Positions 42,135 through 50,805 of a stretch of 64,000 nt of DNA are shown here, one piece after another. The notes under the pieces were generated by a model. That model did not search any database. It saw nothing but the letters and a program-made list of their open reading frames with translations, and had not been told where the DNA came from. The position numbers were made by a program, and so were the translations under genes. Origin of the DNA: Pseudomonas sp. GL-B-19 (GTDB lineage Bacteria > Pseudomonadota > Gammaproteobacteria > Pseudomonadales > Pseudomonadaceae); assembly GCF_019956415.1 (NCBI RefSeq), contig NZ_JAHBDK010000010.1, forward strand, positions 100,051 through 164,050, read 5' to 3'. Numbering within the stretch: position 1 is the stretch's first letter; each line of letters starts with the position of its first letter.

Positions 42135-42176
42135 ACAGCCTGTCTTTTGAGGCAGGCTGTACCGATAGTATTTTTC
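42135..42176 (+). terminator. Terminator of ohr1
   Basis: ACAGCCTG and CAGGCTGT form a stem with a T-rich loop. A TTTTT run follows about ten bases later, so it is a weak terminator. Confidence 0.5.
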
Positions 42177-42255
42177 CGTCCTGCGGCGCTTTTAAAAGGA
42201 TGGAATCGGTCTAAAAAGCGCGCTTTACACCGCGCATGCTTTGCTATTCTCAAGG

Positions 42256-42488
42256 TGTAGGTGAAGACGCAGACTGATGCGCAAGCGGATAGCAAGGAGA
42301 CGTGGGGCACGTCCCGAAGGGTACACGGTTAGAAAGATCTCCGCGCTGAGATCCAGCCCTTACGCCGTGTGAAGCAGAAGTACATAACACTGTTCTGTCA
42401 GAGTCCTGATAAACCTTGTAAGCCAGAAACCAGCACTGGCCACCTACTCGAAATCCGAAGCCCGCGTAAAGCGGGCTTTTTCGTTTTT
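42256..42488 (+). ncRNA. Probable small RNA (about 230 nt) between ohr1 and ohr2
   Basis: No frame of interest lies in this stretch, yet it has a promoter-like and a terminator end. GCTATTCT at 42243-42250 resembles the extended -10 of sigma-S promoters (CTATACT), and AGCCCGC-GTAAA-GCGGGCT followed by TTTTTCGTTTTT (42459-42488) is a strong terminator. The sequence between is rich in short stems. I cannot identify a known Pseudomonas sRNA with certainty; RgsA is one RpoS-dependent candidate to compare. It could also be a long leader, but the terminator precedes ohr2 and its operator. Confidence 0.55.
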
Positions 42489-42555
42489 GACCACTCGTCG
42501 CGAAGGCGCCCTGCTCCCCCTTGACACCGAAAGGGGTCTGCGGGAATATTAATCC

Positions 42556-42584
42556 ATCGCATGCGATACAAACGTATGCGATAT
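42556..42584 (+). promoter_or_regulatory. Putative OhrR-type operator upstream of ohr2
   Basis: Two adjacent palindromic units: ATCGCATGCGAT, then ACAAAC, then GTATGCGATAT. The first is a perfect palindrome, the second a variant of it. The same composite occurs before ohr3 at equal distance from the start (31-38 bases). Conservation between otherwise different intergenic regions marks it as an operator, most simply for the MarR-type OhrR encoded at 43778. Confidence 0.68.
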
Positions 42585-42621
42585 AGAAATCAAACCTACT
42601 GCAACGTTGAGGATTCATCCC

Positions 42622-43074
42622 ATGAGCAAGATCGAAAAAGTCCTGGCCTCCGGCAAGACCCACACCAAAATGAGCGCCGCTGGCGTCACGTCGCGCGGCC
42701 ATAACGGCACCGTCGACATTCAGCTCTCTTCACCCGGCAGCGCAGCCCCTGTGCATGTGTTCGAAGCCACTCAGCCACACCCTAAAGCCGAGCAGTTGTT
42801 CGCCGGTGCCTGGTCGGCCTGCTACATCGCCGCCGTCGGCCTCGCCGCCAAGCAAATGAACGTCGAACTGCCCTCTGATGTGGCGGTGGACATCGAAGTC
42901 GACCTGGGCCAGACCGGCGAGGCCTACTTCCTTCAGGCTCGACTGACGCTGCGCGCACCTGGCCTGTCGCACGAGGTCGCGACGAAACTGGCACACGACG
43001 CTGATCAGATCTGCCCGTACTCGAAAGCAACGCGCGGTAACATCGACGTGGCCATTAACGTCCTCACGGCTTGA
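42622..43074 (+). CDS. Ohr-family peroxidase, paralogue 2
   Basis: A 150-residue Ohr/OsmC-fold protein starting MSKIEKVLASGKTHTKMSAA at 42622 after GAGG. Both reactive cysteines remain (Cys67 in AGAWSACY; the second in QICPYSKATRGNIDV), as do Arg25 (TSRGHNG) and Glu57 (AEQLF). An extra segment, APVHVFEATQPHP, precedes the first Cys motif and is absent from paralogue 1. It is very similar to paralogue 3, indicating a recent tandem duplication that included the operator. Confidence 0.88.
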   Translation: MSKIEKVLASGKTHTKMSAAGVTSRGHNGTVDIQLSSPGSAAPVHVFEATQPHPKAEQLFAGAWSACYIAAVGLAAKQMNVELPSDVAVDIEVDLGQTGEAYFLQARLTLRAPGLSHEVATKLAHDADQICPYSKATRGNIDVAINVLTA

Positions 43075-43122
43075 AGAACCGTGTAACCGAGCCAGTCATT
43101 GGCTTCTAAAAACCCCATATAT

Positions 43123-43150
43123 ATCGCATGCGATATAAACGCATGCGAAA
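43123..43150 (+). promoter_or_regulatory. Putative OhrR-type operator upstream of ohr3
   Basis: ATCGCATGCGAT, then ATAAAC, then GCATGCGAAA: the same two-unit arrangement as at 42556, with the second unit more regular. Confidence 0.68.
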
Positions 43151-43180
43151 CACAAATCACCAAGCTCTTAGGGAATCATC

Positions 43181-43633
43181 ATGAGCAAGATTGAAAAAGT
43201 CCTGGCCACCGGCAAAACCCACACCACCGCCAGCAGCACCGGCCACACTTCGCGCGGCCATAACGGCAGCCTTGATATCGCGCTCTCGTCGCCCGGCAAC
43301 ACCACGCCTTCGCATGTGTTCGCCGCGACCCAGCCGCACCCGACTGCCGAGCAACTCTTCGCCGGTGCCTGGTCGGCCTGCTACACCGCCGCCGTCGGGC
43401 TGGTGGCCAATGACATGAACGTGGTGCTGCCGGCGGATTTGTCCGTCGACATCGAAGTCGATGTCGGTCAGACCGGTCAGGATTACTTCCTCCAGGCGCG
43501 ATTGACGCTGCGCGTGCCAGGCCTGGCGGACGACATCGCGAGAACGCTGGCCCACACCGCTGACCAAATCTGCCCGTACTCGAAAGCAACTCGAGGCAAC
43601 ATCGACGTGGACTTGAACGTGCTCACGGCGTGA
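43181..43633 (+). CDS. Ohr-family peroxidase, paralogue 3
   Basis: A 150-residue protein closely similar to paralogue 2 along its whole length (MSKIEKVLATGKTHTTASST, with the same THVF-type insertion and QICPYSKATRG). The reactive Cys residues, Arg25 and Glu57 are conserved. The small differences (CYTAAVG for CYIAAVG) suggest a shared reaction, with possible divergence in substrate size. It has its own operator, followed by the ohrR gene 144 bases downstream. Confidence 0.88.
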   Translation: MSKIEKVLATGKTHTTASSTGHTSRGHNGSLDIALSSPGNTTPSHVFAATQPHPTAEQLFAGAWSACYTAAVGLVANDMNVVLPADLSVDIEVDVGQTGQDYFLQARLTLRVPGLADDIARTLAHTADQICPYSKATRGNIDVDLNVLTA

Positions 43634-43777
43634 TGTCCGGCGCGGCGGGTTCGAGCTGTTCGACGAGCCCGCCACCTGCCGCTGATCAACTTTGGATTTA
43701 TCGCTCTTACGACACCATCGCACACGAGGTATATTTCAGCCCTGCGCGACAGCAGTCTTTGACGAATGAGGTGACAG

Positions 43778-44239
43778 ATGAAACCCACCGACCCAGCGGC
43801 ACCCGCGAGCCACAAGCTCTCTGACTTTCTGTGTTTTGCGGTCTATTCCACCAACCTCGCCTTCGGCAAGGCGTACAAGCCGATCCTCGAAAAGCTCGGC
43901 CTGACCTACACGCAATACATCACCATCGTGGCGTTGTGGGAGGAAGATAATCAGACCGTCGGCAGCCTGGGCGAAAAGCTGTTTCTTGAGTCGAATACGC
44001 TCACGCCGATCCTGAAAAAGCTCGAAGCAATGGGCTACCTGCAACGCCAGCGCGATCCCGAGGACGAGCGTCAGGTGCGCATCAACCTGACCAAAGAAGG
44101 CAAAGCCTTGCGCGAAGGTCGCCCAGAAACGGGCCTCGCCGGCGCAACGGGCCTGACGGCGGACGAGTTCACGCAGATGCAGAAAGCAATCGTAAAACTG
44201 CGAAACAACCTGATCAAATCAATGAATACTGAGGAGTGA
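43778..44239 (+). CDS. ohrR: OhrR, MarR-family peroxide-sensing repressor
   Basis: A 153-residue MarR repressor. The peroxide-sensing N-terminal cysteine is Cys19 in [20 protein letters not shown], with the partner tyrosines of known OhrR proteins (Tyr23, and [10 protein letters not shown]). The winged helix is [20 protein letters not shown], then [20 protein letters not shown]. Oxidation of the Cys by organic hydroperoxide releases it from DNA. It probably represses ohr2 and ohr3 through the composite operators. It precedes msrA with close spacing, so the two are likely co-transcribed. Confidence 0.92.
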   Translation: MKPTDPAAPASHKLSDFLCFAVYSTNLAFGKAYKPILEKLGLTYTQYITIVALWEEDNQTVGSLGEKLFLESNTLTPILKKLEAMGYLQRQRDPEDERQVRINLTKEGKALREGRPETGLAGATGLTADEFTQMQKAIVKLRNNLIKSMNTEE

Positions 44240-44244
44240 AAGCT

Positions 44245-44754
44245 ATGACCACGCAAACCGAAACCGCGATCCTGGCCGGTGGCTGCTTCTGGGGCATGCA
44301 GGATTTGATCAGACAAATCCCCGGCGTGCTGTCTACCCGGGTCGGTTACTCGGGCGGAGACGTGCCCAACGCCACTTACCGCAACCATGGCACCCATGCG
44401 GAAGCCATCGAGATCATCTTCAATCCGGCGGTGATCAGTTATCGCCAGATCCTGGAGTTCTTCTTCCAGATTCACGACCCTTCGACCGCCAATCGTCAGG
44501 GCAACGACATTGGCGCCAGCTACCGCTCGGCGATCTTCTATCTCAACGAAGAACAGCGCGACGTAGCCGAGGACACTGCGGCGGACGTCGATGCGTCCGG
44601 TCTGTGGCCTGGCAAGGTGGTGACGGAAATCGTTCCCGCCGGCCCGTTCTGGCAGGCAGAGCCGGAGCATCAGGACTACCTCGAAAAAGTGCCCAATGGC
44701 TATACCTGCCATTTCGTCCGGCCGAACTGGAAACTGCCGAAACGCGCGCTCTGA
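44245..44754 (+). CDS. msrA: Peptide methionine (S)-S-oxide reductase
   Basis: A 169-residue MsrA. The catalytic GCFWG motif is at Cys14, with [20 protein letters not shown] and [20 protein letters not shown], all diagnostic. A single further Cys near the C-terminus (GYTCHF) may resolve the sulfenate. I choose ATG 44245 because GAGGAG lies eight bases upstream; a GTG three codons earlier overlaps the ohrR stop. It repairs oxidised methionine in proteins and fits the peroxide-defence block. Confidence 0.92.
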   Translation: MTTQTETAILAGGCFWGMQDLIRQIPGVLSTRVGYSGGDVPNATYRNHGTHAEAIEIIFNPAVISYRQILEFFFQIHDPSTANRQGNDIGASYRSAIFYLNEEQRDVAEDTAADVDASGLWPGKVVTEIVPAGPFWQAEPEHQDYLEKVPNGYTCHFVRPNWKLPKRAL

Positions 44755-44793
44755 AGTAATGCCTTGGGTCCCGGCAACGGGACCCAACGTTCA

Positions 44794-45882
44794 TCAGGTA
44801 TTGGTCTTCAACTTGGTCCACAACCGGGTACTCAACCGCGCAATGGCCGCGGGCAGTTCCTCTACGGTGAACAACTTATCCAGCACACTTTTTGGCGGGT
44901 AGATCGCCAGGTCCTGCTTCACGGCGGGCACCACGTACTCATCCGCGGCACTGTTGGGATTGGCGTAATGAATGCTGTTGCTGATGTTGGCAATCACTTG
45001 CGGCTTCAGCAGGTAGTTCATGTAGGTGTAGCCATTCTTCTCGTGGGGTGCGCTCTTGGGCAGGACCACCATGTCGAACCACAGCGTCGAGCCTTCGTCA
45101 GGAATCGAATAGGCGATGTTGATGCCGTTGTTGGCTTCCTTGGCGCTGGCAGCGGCCTGCACCACATCGCCGTTGAAACCGATCACCGCACAGACATTGC
45201 CATTCGCCAGGTCGCTGATGTACTTGGAGGCATGAAAGTACTGCACGTAGGGCCTGATTTTCAGCAAGGCCTGCTCGGCTTTCTTGTAATCCGCCGGGTC
45301 GTGACTGTGAGGCGGCAGACCGAGGTAATTGAGGGTGATCGGCAGGATCTGTGTCGGGTTATCGATAATCGCCACCCCGCATTCACTCAACTTCTTGATG
45401 TTGTTTTCATCAAAAAACAGGTTCCAGGAACGGGTGACGTCGGTGTTGCCGAAGATCGCTTTGATTTTCTCGACGTTGTAGCCAATACCCGCGGTGCCCC
45501 ACATATACGGATAGCCGTACTGGTTGCCGGGGTCATTGACCTCGAGTTTTTTCATCAATGCAGGGTCAAGGTTCTTCCAGTTTGGCAGCTGACTTTTGTC
45601 GAGTTTCTGAATCGCCCCGGCCTTGATCAGTCGGGACAGGAAATGGTTCGACGGGCTGACCACGTCATAACCGGTGTTACCGGTCATCAACTTGGATTCC
45701 AGTACTTCGTTGCTGTCGTGAATATCGTAAGTGGCCTTGATCCCGGTTTCCTTGGTGAAGTTGACCAGGGTGTCGTCGGCGATGTAGCCGTTCCAGTTGG
45801 AAATATTGACCTGTTCGTCGGCATACGTGGCTGCCGAAAACGTCGTGAGCAGGACCATCAAGGGCATAGTGTTAACGCGCAT
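44794..45882 (-). CDS. Polyamine-type periplasmic binding protein (SpuD/PotF family), copy 2
   Basis: A 362-residue secreted protein: signal MRVNTMPLMVLLTTFSAATY, mature VNISNWNGYIADDT, SKLMTGNTGYDVVSPS, WGTAGIGYNVEK and SDLANGNVCAVIGFNG. These segments match the PotF/SpuD family and the protein at 9597-10706. The start is ATG 45882 after AAGGTG. As with the first copy, no permease or ATPase lies nearby. The next gene upstream on the strand is an FAD amine oxidase, so it may deliver a diamine or polyamine that the oxidase then consumes (inference). Confidence 0.88.
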   Translation of the reverse strand: MRVNTMPLMVLLTTFSAATYADEQVNISNWNGYIADDTLVNFTKETGIKATYDIHDSNEVLESKLMTGNTGYDVVSPSNHFLSRLIKAGAIQKLDKSQLPNWKNLDPALMKKLEVNDPGNQYGYPYMWGTAGIGYNVEKIKAIFGNTDVTRSWNLFFDENNIKKLSECGVAIIDNPTQILPITLNYLGLPPHSHDPADYKKAEQALLKIRPYVQYFHASKYISDLANGNVCAVIGFNGDVVQAAASAKEANNGINIAYSIPDEGSTLWFDMVVLPKSAPHEKNGYTYMNYLLKPQVIANISNSIHYANPNSAADEYVVPAVKQDLAIYPPKSVLDKLFTVEELPAAIARLSTRLWTKLKTNT

Positions 45883-45921
45883 GTTCAATCACCTTTTTGT
45901 TCTTTTGTGATAAGCGGATTT

Positions 45922-47223
45922 CTAGATTTCTGACTTTGCCCGGATGGCCTCTACGCGCATCCGCAGCATGGCACCGATGTCGAGCAAGGGGCGCGGCGGC
46001 AGCCAGCCGGGTTGGGCCCTGCGCATCACCGAATCGAGCATCGGCGAGTCAACGCCCGACGCCAGTTCGGCGAGCAACCGCCCCCACAGGGTGCCGCGCG
46101 CCACGCCGGAACCATTGCAGCCGGCCACGGCAAATACGCCCTCTTGCACCTGTGAAAAATACGGTTGCCCGGAGCGCGAGGCGCTCAGGTGTCCGGTCCA
46201 GGTGTATTGGATGTCTTGCTCGCCCAGCCAGGGGAAACGTCGTTGCAAGCCGAGCACATGGTGTTGGCGGCGGATCGACAGCTCACTGGCAGACAAATCC
46301 CGCGAACGGTATTCCGCCGTGTTGCGGATCATCACCCGACGATCCGGGGTCAGCCGCACTGTGGCGCCCAGGGGACGGGTGGACAAAACGCCCCAAGGTT
46401 CGACGTTGCCCATCTCGCGAAACTCGGCGTCACTCAACGGCCGCGTGAGGCTGGCGCTGAGTTCCATGGCAAACGTGCCGCTGTCCTGGATGCCTGCACG
46501 AGGCACAAAGGCGTTCAGGCAGACCAACACCCGTTTCGCCTCGATGCTGCCCTCGACACCGTTGGCCCGCAGACCTCCTTTACCCAGACGCTCGAGGCCG
46601 GTGATGTCGGTGTTTTCGTAAACCGTGACCGTCTGGGGCACCGCATCGAGCAAGCCTTTCACGTACTTCGCCGGTTGCAGCAGCGCGTTGCCATTGCCGC
46701 ACCAGATTGCCGCGCGGTAATGCCGGGTGCCGAGTTTTTGAGCCAGTTGTTCACCTTCCAGAAACTGCGCAGAAGCCCCGAGTGCCCGCAGCGTTTGCAG
46801 CTTGGCCTCGACGTGGGTCAATTTGCCCGGATCGCTGACGGCGAAGAAATAGCCGGAGTCTTTGAAGTCGCACTCAATGCCGTGACGCGCAATCATCGTG
46901 CGGACTTCCGCGCTGGCGGTGCGTGAAATCGTGGTATCGACGTCAAATTCGGCGAACCCGGCGCTGCCGATCAACTCATCGTTGCCTGGGTGTTCGTGGG
47001 CCACTACAAAGCCGGAATTGCGCGCGGAGGCGCCTTGCGCCGCACGCTGGCGGTCGACCACCACGATGCGCGCCTGAGGGTGCAATTGTGCGAGGGCATG
47101 GGCGGCACTCAGGCCGGTGATGCCGGCACCGATCACCAGCCAATCGGCTTTTTGCGAACCGCTCAGACGATCACGCGCCGGTACACTCTCGGTTTGCGCG
47201 ATCCAGCCACATTCATTTTTCAT
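45922..47223 (-). CDS. FAD-dependent amine/amino-acid oxidase (PuuB/OrdL-like)
   Basis: A 433-residue flavoenzyme of the DAO superfamily. Residues 27-57 contain the FAD site DWLVIGAGITGLSAAHALAQ; GASARNSGFVVAHEHPG follows, and the C-terminal FAD contacts are SGQPYFSQVQEGVFAVAGCN, then GSGVARGTLWGRLLAELASG. The architecture matches gamma-glutamylputrescine oxidase and related enzymes (OrdL, PuuB). The precise amine is unknown. AGGTGATGC precedes the ATG. It is divergent from a LysR regulator and in series with the polyamine-type binding protein. Confidence 0.82.
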   Translation of the reverse strand: MKNECGWIAQTESVPARDRLSGSQKADWLVIGAGITGLSAAHALAQLHPQARIVVVDRQRAAQGASARNSGFVVAHEHPGNDELIGSAGFAEFDVDTTISRTASAEVRTMIARHGIECDFKDSGYFFAVSDPGKLTHVEAKLQTLRALGASAQFLEGEQLAQKLGTRHYRAAIWCGNGNALLQPAKYVKGLLDAVPQTVTVYENTDITGLERLGKGGLRANGVEGSIEAKRVLVCLNAFVPRAGIQDSGTFAMELSASLTRPLSDAEFREMGNVEPWGVLSTRPLGATVRLTPDRRVMIRNTAEYRSRDLSASELSIRRQHHVLGLQRRFPWLGEQDIQYTWTGHLSASRSGQPYFSQVQEGVFAVAGCNGSGVARGTLWGRLLAELASGVDSPMLDSVMRRAQPGWLPPRPLLDIGAMLRMRVEAIRAKSEI

Positions 47224-47368
47224 GCATCACCTGCCTTGACTGTCGTTCCGGCCTTCGCATGCAGCAATCGCATAGACGATGATTGATGGTGGCCGTCAGG
47301 GCTAGAATCTATTAGGTCTTCGGTGATACAACCAACGTTATAAAATCATTGAGCCATTCTGAAAACGC

Positions 47369-48268
47369 ATGGATAAAATTCGCCACGTACCTAATCTCCA
47401 AGCCTTGCAAGCCTTGGTGGAAGTCGCTGAAGCCGGCAGCTTCACGCAAGCGGCGCAAACGCTGTGCCTGACCCAAAGCGCCGTCAGCCGACAAATCCAG
47501 CAATTGGAAAGCCACTTTGGCGTGCCGATGTTTGTGCGCAGCAGTCGCAGCCTTCGCCTGACGCCGGAGGGTGAGTTGGTGCTGGGCAGTGCGCGCACTA
47601 TCCTTGAGCAATTGAAAACCCTCGAAGATCGACTGTCCCCGCAAAAACGCCCCTTCCGCATACGCATGCATGTGTCGCTGGCGGTTCGCTGGTTGTTGCC
47701 GAAGCTGAGCGACTTCTATCGTCATCATCCGGACATTTCCCTGTCGATCGAGACCGTGGCCACCGAGATTGTCGAGCCGGCCAGCGACAGTGACGCTTAC
47801 ATCCTCTATCTGCCTGAGCCGTCCAATGATCCCGCCTGCCTGACCCTGTTCGAGGAAGCGCTGATTCCGGTGTGCGCCCCCGGTCTCGGCAGTCCGACCC
47901 GCCCACTGGTCTCGGTGGAGGACCTGAGCGGCTTCGCGCTGCTGCATCGTTCGGCGGACAAGCAGGCGTGGATCGACTGGCTGGCAGCCAATGGTGGCCA
48001 GTCGCTGGAGGACTACCGCCACATCCCCTTCAACCTCGATGAGTTGGCGCTGGATGCCGCCGCGCGTGGTCTGGGTGTGGCAATGACGGACATGACCCTG
48101 GCTGAGGAGTCGATCGAGCGTGGTGTGCTCATCGTCCCGTTTGGTCATCCCTTGAAGACCCGAGGATGCTATTCGCTATGCCTGCAACCCTCGGCCGCGA
48201 CACATCCGGCGTGCGCGCTGATCATGCAATGGTTTGCCGGCCAGGCCGAGGGGGTGGCGACCCCATGA
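47369..48268 (+). CDS. LysR-family regulator (GcvA-like)
   Basis: A 299-residue LysR protein: HTH LQALVEVAEAGSFTQAAQTL and LTQSAVSRQIQQLESHFGVP, with a GcvA-like effector domain (RIRMHVSLAVRWLLPKLSDF, then DAAARGLGVAMTDM). It is divergent from the amine oxidase gene, which is the probable target together with the binding protein. The end is 12 bases before a REPIN. Confidence 0.87.
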   Translation: MDKIRHVPNLQALQALVEVAEAGSFTQAAQTLCLTQSAVSRQIQQLESHFGVPMFVRSSRSLRLTPEGELVLGSARTILEQLKTLEDRLSPQKRPFRIRMHVSLAVRWLLPKLSDFYRHHPDISLSIETVATEIVEPASDSDAYILYLPEPSNDPACLTLFEEALIPVCAPGLGSPTRPLVSVEDLSGFALLHRSADKQAWIDWLAANGGQSLEDYRHIPFNLDELALDAAARGLGVAMTDMTLAEESIERGVLIVPFGHPLKTRGCYSLCLQPSAATHPACALIMQWFAGQAEGVATP

Positions 48269-48279
48269 CCAACACGGTC

Positions 48280-48374
48280 CCCTGTAGGAGCTGGCTTGCC
48301 AGCGAAGACGGCGGCACATCCAGCATCGATGTGACTGACCCACCGCTTTCGCTGGCAAGCCAGCTCCTACAGGG
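48280..48374. repeat. REPIN, GTAGGAGCTGGC class
   Basis: CCCTGTAGGAGCTGGCTTGC and its exact inverse at the right end enclose about 50 bases. It is the same class as the element at 56253-56349 and lies between two converging LysR genes. Confidence 0.9.
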
Positions 48375-48387
48375 TTATGGGGTGAAC

Positions 48388-49278
48388 TCAGGGTTGTGGT
48401 TGCACCACGCCTCGCTCTTCCAGCAAGCGCACAAACATGGTCAGGCTCTGGGACACCGTGCCTCGGCGCCACACCAGCCAGGTGCGCAAATAACGGAAAG
48501 ACTCCGATAACGGCCAGATACTCACCGTGGTGCACCCCGGCATGCTTTCCAGCATGCTGCGCGGCATCAACGCCAGGCCGGCACCGGCGCTGACGCAGGC
48601 CAGCATGCCGTGATAGGACTCCATTTCGAAGATCTTGCCAGGCACCGCGGCGTCCTTGGTAAACCAGCTCTCGAAGTGGTGCCGGTACGAGCAATTGGAG
48701 CGGAAGGCGTAGATGTTTTCGCCGTTCACATCCTGCGCGCGATGGATCGGCGAATGGTTGAGCGGTGCGATCAGCACCATCTCTTCCTCAAACGCCGGCA
48801 CGCCTTCCAGTGCCGGGTGCAGCACCGGTCCGTCTACAAATGCGGCGGCCAGGCGGCCAGACAACACGCCGTCGATCATGGTCCCCGAAGGGCCGGTGGA
48901 CAGGTCCAGTTCAACCTTGGCGTGTTTCTGGTTGTAGGCTGCCAGCAGCTCGGGAATACGCACCGCCGCCGTACTTTCCAGTGAACCCAAGGGAAACGCG
49001 CCTTGCGGCTCTTCCCCTGCCACGGTGGCGCGGGCTTCCTGAACCAGGTCGAGAATGCGCCGGGCATAGTCGAGAAAACTCCAGCCGGCTGGCGACAAAC
49101 GCAGGCGGCTTTTCTCGCGGATAAACAGGTCCACGCCCAGATCCAGTTCCAGCTGCTTGATCCGCGTCGTCAGGTTGGAGGGCACCCGGTGGATATGCTG
49201 CGCGGCGACGCTGATGCTGCCGTGCTCGGCAACCGCCTTGAAAATTTCCAGCTGAACCAGATCCAAATCATTCTCCAA
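48388..49278 (-). CDS. LysR-family regulator of the succinate-semialdehyde dehydrogenase
   Basis: A 296-residue LysR protein: [20 protein letters not shown] and [20 protein letters not shown] form the HTH, and [20 protein letters not shown] opens the effector domain. No in-frame ATG suits the conserved N-terminus and a stop lies just upstream, so the start must be TTG (49278, or four codons later). The ribosome site is weak; expression is likely low, as usual for LysR. It is divergent from the aldehyde dehydrogenase with 88 bases between, hence the presumed regulator. Confidence 0.85.
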   Translation of the reverse strand: MENDLDLVQLEIFKAVAEHGSISVAAQHIHRVPSNLTTRIKQLELDLGVDLFIREKSRLRLSPAGWSFLDYARRILDLVQEARATVAGEEPQGAFPLGSLESTAAVRIPELLAAYNQKHAKVELDLSTGPSGTMIDGVLSGRLAAAFVDGPVLHPALEGVPAFEEEMVLIAPLNHSPIHRAQDVNGENIYAFRSNCSYRHHFESWFTKDAAVPGKIFEMESYHGMLACVSAGAGLALMPRSMLESMPGCTTVSIWPLSESFRYLRTWLVWRRGTVSQSLTMFVRLLEERGVVQPQP

Positions 49279-49366
49279 ACGTGAACGTTATGCTCAGTAT
49301 TATTCAGTTTCCAGAAAATTAACACCACCATAACCTGATCGCATTCCCACCCAGCAGGACGGTGCC

Positions 49367-50758
49367 ATGACCAGCGTTTCCAGCCTTACCCATGCGATTT
49401 CGATCAACCCGGCCACCGGCGAGCAGATAGGCCATTACCCTTTCGAGTCCGAATCGGCTCTGCAAGCCGCCCTGTCGCGGGCCGCTGGCGGGTTTCGCGT
49501 CTGGCGCAAAACAGCCGTCGAGCAACGCTCGCAGTTGCTGACCGCCCTCGCTCGGGCACTGCGCGACAGTGCCGACAAAATGGCCAACATGATCACCCTG
49601 GAAATGGGCAAGCCGATCACCCAGGCCCGCGGCGAAATCGAAAAGTGTGCGCAGCTCTGCGAGTGGTACGCCGAACACGGCCCGGCCATGCTCAACGCCG
49701 AACCGACGCTGGTTGAAGGCGGTAAGGCGCGCATTGAATACCGCCCGCTCGGACCTATTCTGGCGGTGATGCCGTGGAACTTCCCGATCTGGCAAGTGCT
49801 GCGCGGTGCTGTTCCAGCGTTGATCGCTGGCAATACCTACGTGCTCAAACATGCGCCCAACGTGATGGGCAGTGCTTATCTACTGCTGGAAGCCTTCAAG
49901 AATGCCGATTTCCCTCAAGGTGTTTTTGAAGTGCTGAACGTCACGCCGGAGGGCGTTTCCACGGCGATTGCCGACCCTCGTATCGCGGCAGTGACCCTCA
50001 CTGGCAGCGTGCGCGCCGGCATGGCCATCGGCGCTCAGGCCGGTGCGGCGTTGAAGAAATGCGTGCTGGAACTGGGCGGTTCCGATCCCTTTATCGTGCT
50101 CAACGATGCCGACCTCGATGAAGCGGTCAAAGCCGCCGTCATCGGCCGCTACCAGAACACCGGGCAAGTCTGCGCGGCGGCCAAGCGCTTGATCGTCGAG
50201 CAAGGCATTGTCGAGGAATTCACGCGCAAGTTCGTCGAAGCCACGGGCAAACTGGTGGTCGGTGATCCACTGGCCGCCGGCACGTACATCGGCCCGATGG
50301 CCCGTTTTGACCTGCGTGACGAACTGGATCAACAAGTGCGTGACACCCTTGAGGAAGGCGCAACGTTGTTGATGGGTGGCAAGAAGGCTGAAGGCCCCGG
50401 TAACTACTATGAGCCGACCGTGTTCGCTGATGTCACCGATCAGATGACGTCGTTCAAACAAGAATTGTTTGGCCCGGTCGCGTCGATCATCACGGCGCGG
50501 GACGCTGCGCACGCACTGGAACTGGCGAATGACAGTGAGTTCGGCTTGGCTGCAACCATTTTTACCGGCAATGTCGCGCTCGCCCAACAGATGGCCGGCG
50601 AACTGGAAACCGGTGGTGTGTTCATCAATGGCTACAGTGCTTCCGACCCGCGCGTGACCTTCGGCGGTGTGAAGAAAAGCGGTTTCGGCCGCGAGCTGTC
50701 GCACTTCGGGGTTCGCGAGCTCTGCAATGCGCAGACCGTGTGGCTGGACCGCCGCTAA
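49367..50758 (+). CDS. sad: NAD-dependent succinate-semialdehyde dehydrogenase (Sad/YneI type)
   Basis: A 463-residue aldehyde dehydrogenase. The N-terminus AISINPATGEQIGHYPFESE and overall length match Sad/YneI. The catalytic Cys lies in RYQNTGQVCAAAKRLIVEQG and the general base Glu in KCVLELGGSDPFIVLNDADL; MPWNFPIWQVLRGAVPALIA is the cofactor region. Sad oxidises succinate semialdehyde from GABA and putrescine breakdown to succinate. A divergent LysR regulator precedes it and a strong terminator follows. Together with the amine oxidase and binding protein nearby it could complete a polyamine route (inference). Confidence 0.85.
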   Translation: MTSVSSLTHAISINPATGEQIGHYPFESESALQAALSRAAGGFRVWRKTAVEQRSQLLTALARALRDSADKMANMITLEMGKPITQARGEIEKCAQLCEWYAEHGPAMLNAEPTLVEGGKARIEYRPLGPILAVMPWNFPIWQVLRGAVPALIAGNTYVLKHAPNVMGSAYLLLEAFKNADFPQGVFEVLNVTPEGVSTAIADPRIAAVTLTGSVRAGMAIGAQAGAALKKCVLELGGSDPFIVLNDADLDEAVKAAVIGRYQNTGQVCAAAKRLIVEQGIVEEFTRKFVEATGKLVVGDPLAAGTYIGPMARFDLRDELDQQVRDTLEEGATLLMGGKKAEGPGNYYEPTVFADVTDQMTSFKQELFGPVASIITARDAAHALELANDSEFGLAATIFTGNVALAQQMAGELETGGVFINGYSASDPRVTFGGVKKSGFGRELSHFGVRELCNAQTVWLDRR

Positions 50759-50768
50759 GCGAAAAACC

Positions 50769-50805
50769 CTGCCTGGGAGTCGTTGGTTCCCAGGCAGCAG
50801 TTTTA
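50769..50805 (+). terminator. Terminator of the aldehyde dehydrogenase gene
   Basis: CTGCCTGGGA and TCCCAGGCAG form a 10-bp perfect stem followed by CAGTTTTATT. The gene on the other strand ends at 50803, so it may serve both. Confidence 0.8.

Noticed and set aside
42556..43150. Repeated palindromes and similar genes considered as a CRISPR-like or mobile array
   Set aside because: Only two palindromic units, at promoters of tandem ohr paralogues; no spacers or cas genes.
44764..45933. 389-codon open frame on the plus strand
   Set aside because: It mirrors the SpuD/PotF-like gene, which has a signal peptide and family motifs; the plus frame has none.
49880..50704. 274-codon open frame opposite the aldehyde dehydrogenase
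   Set aside because: Shadow frame; the dehydrogenase motifs are on the plus strand.
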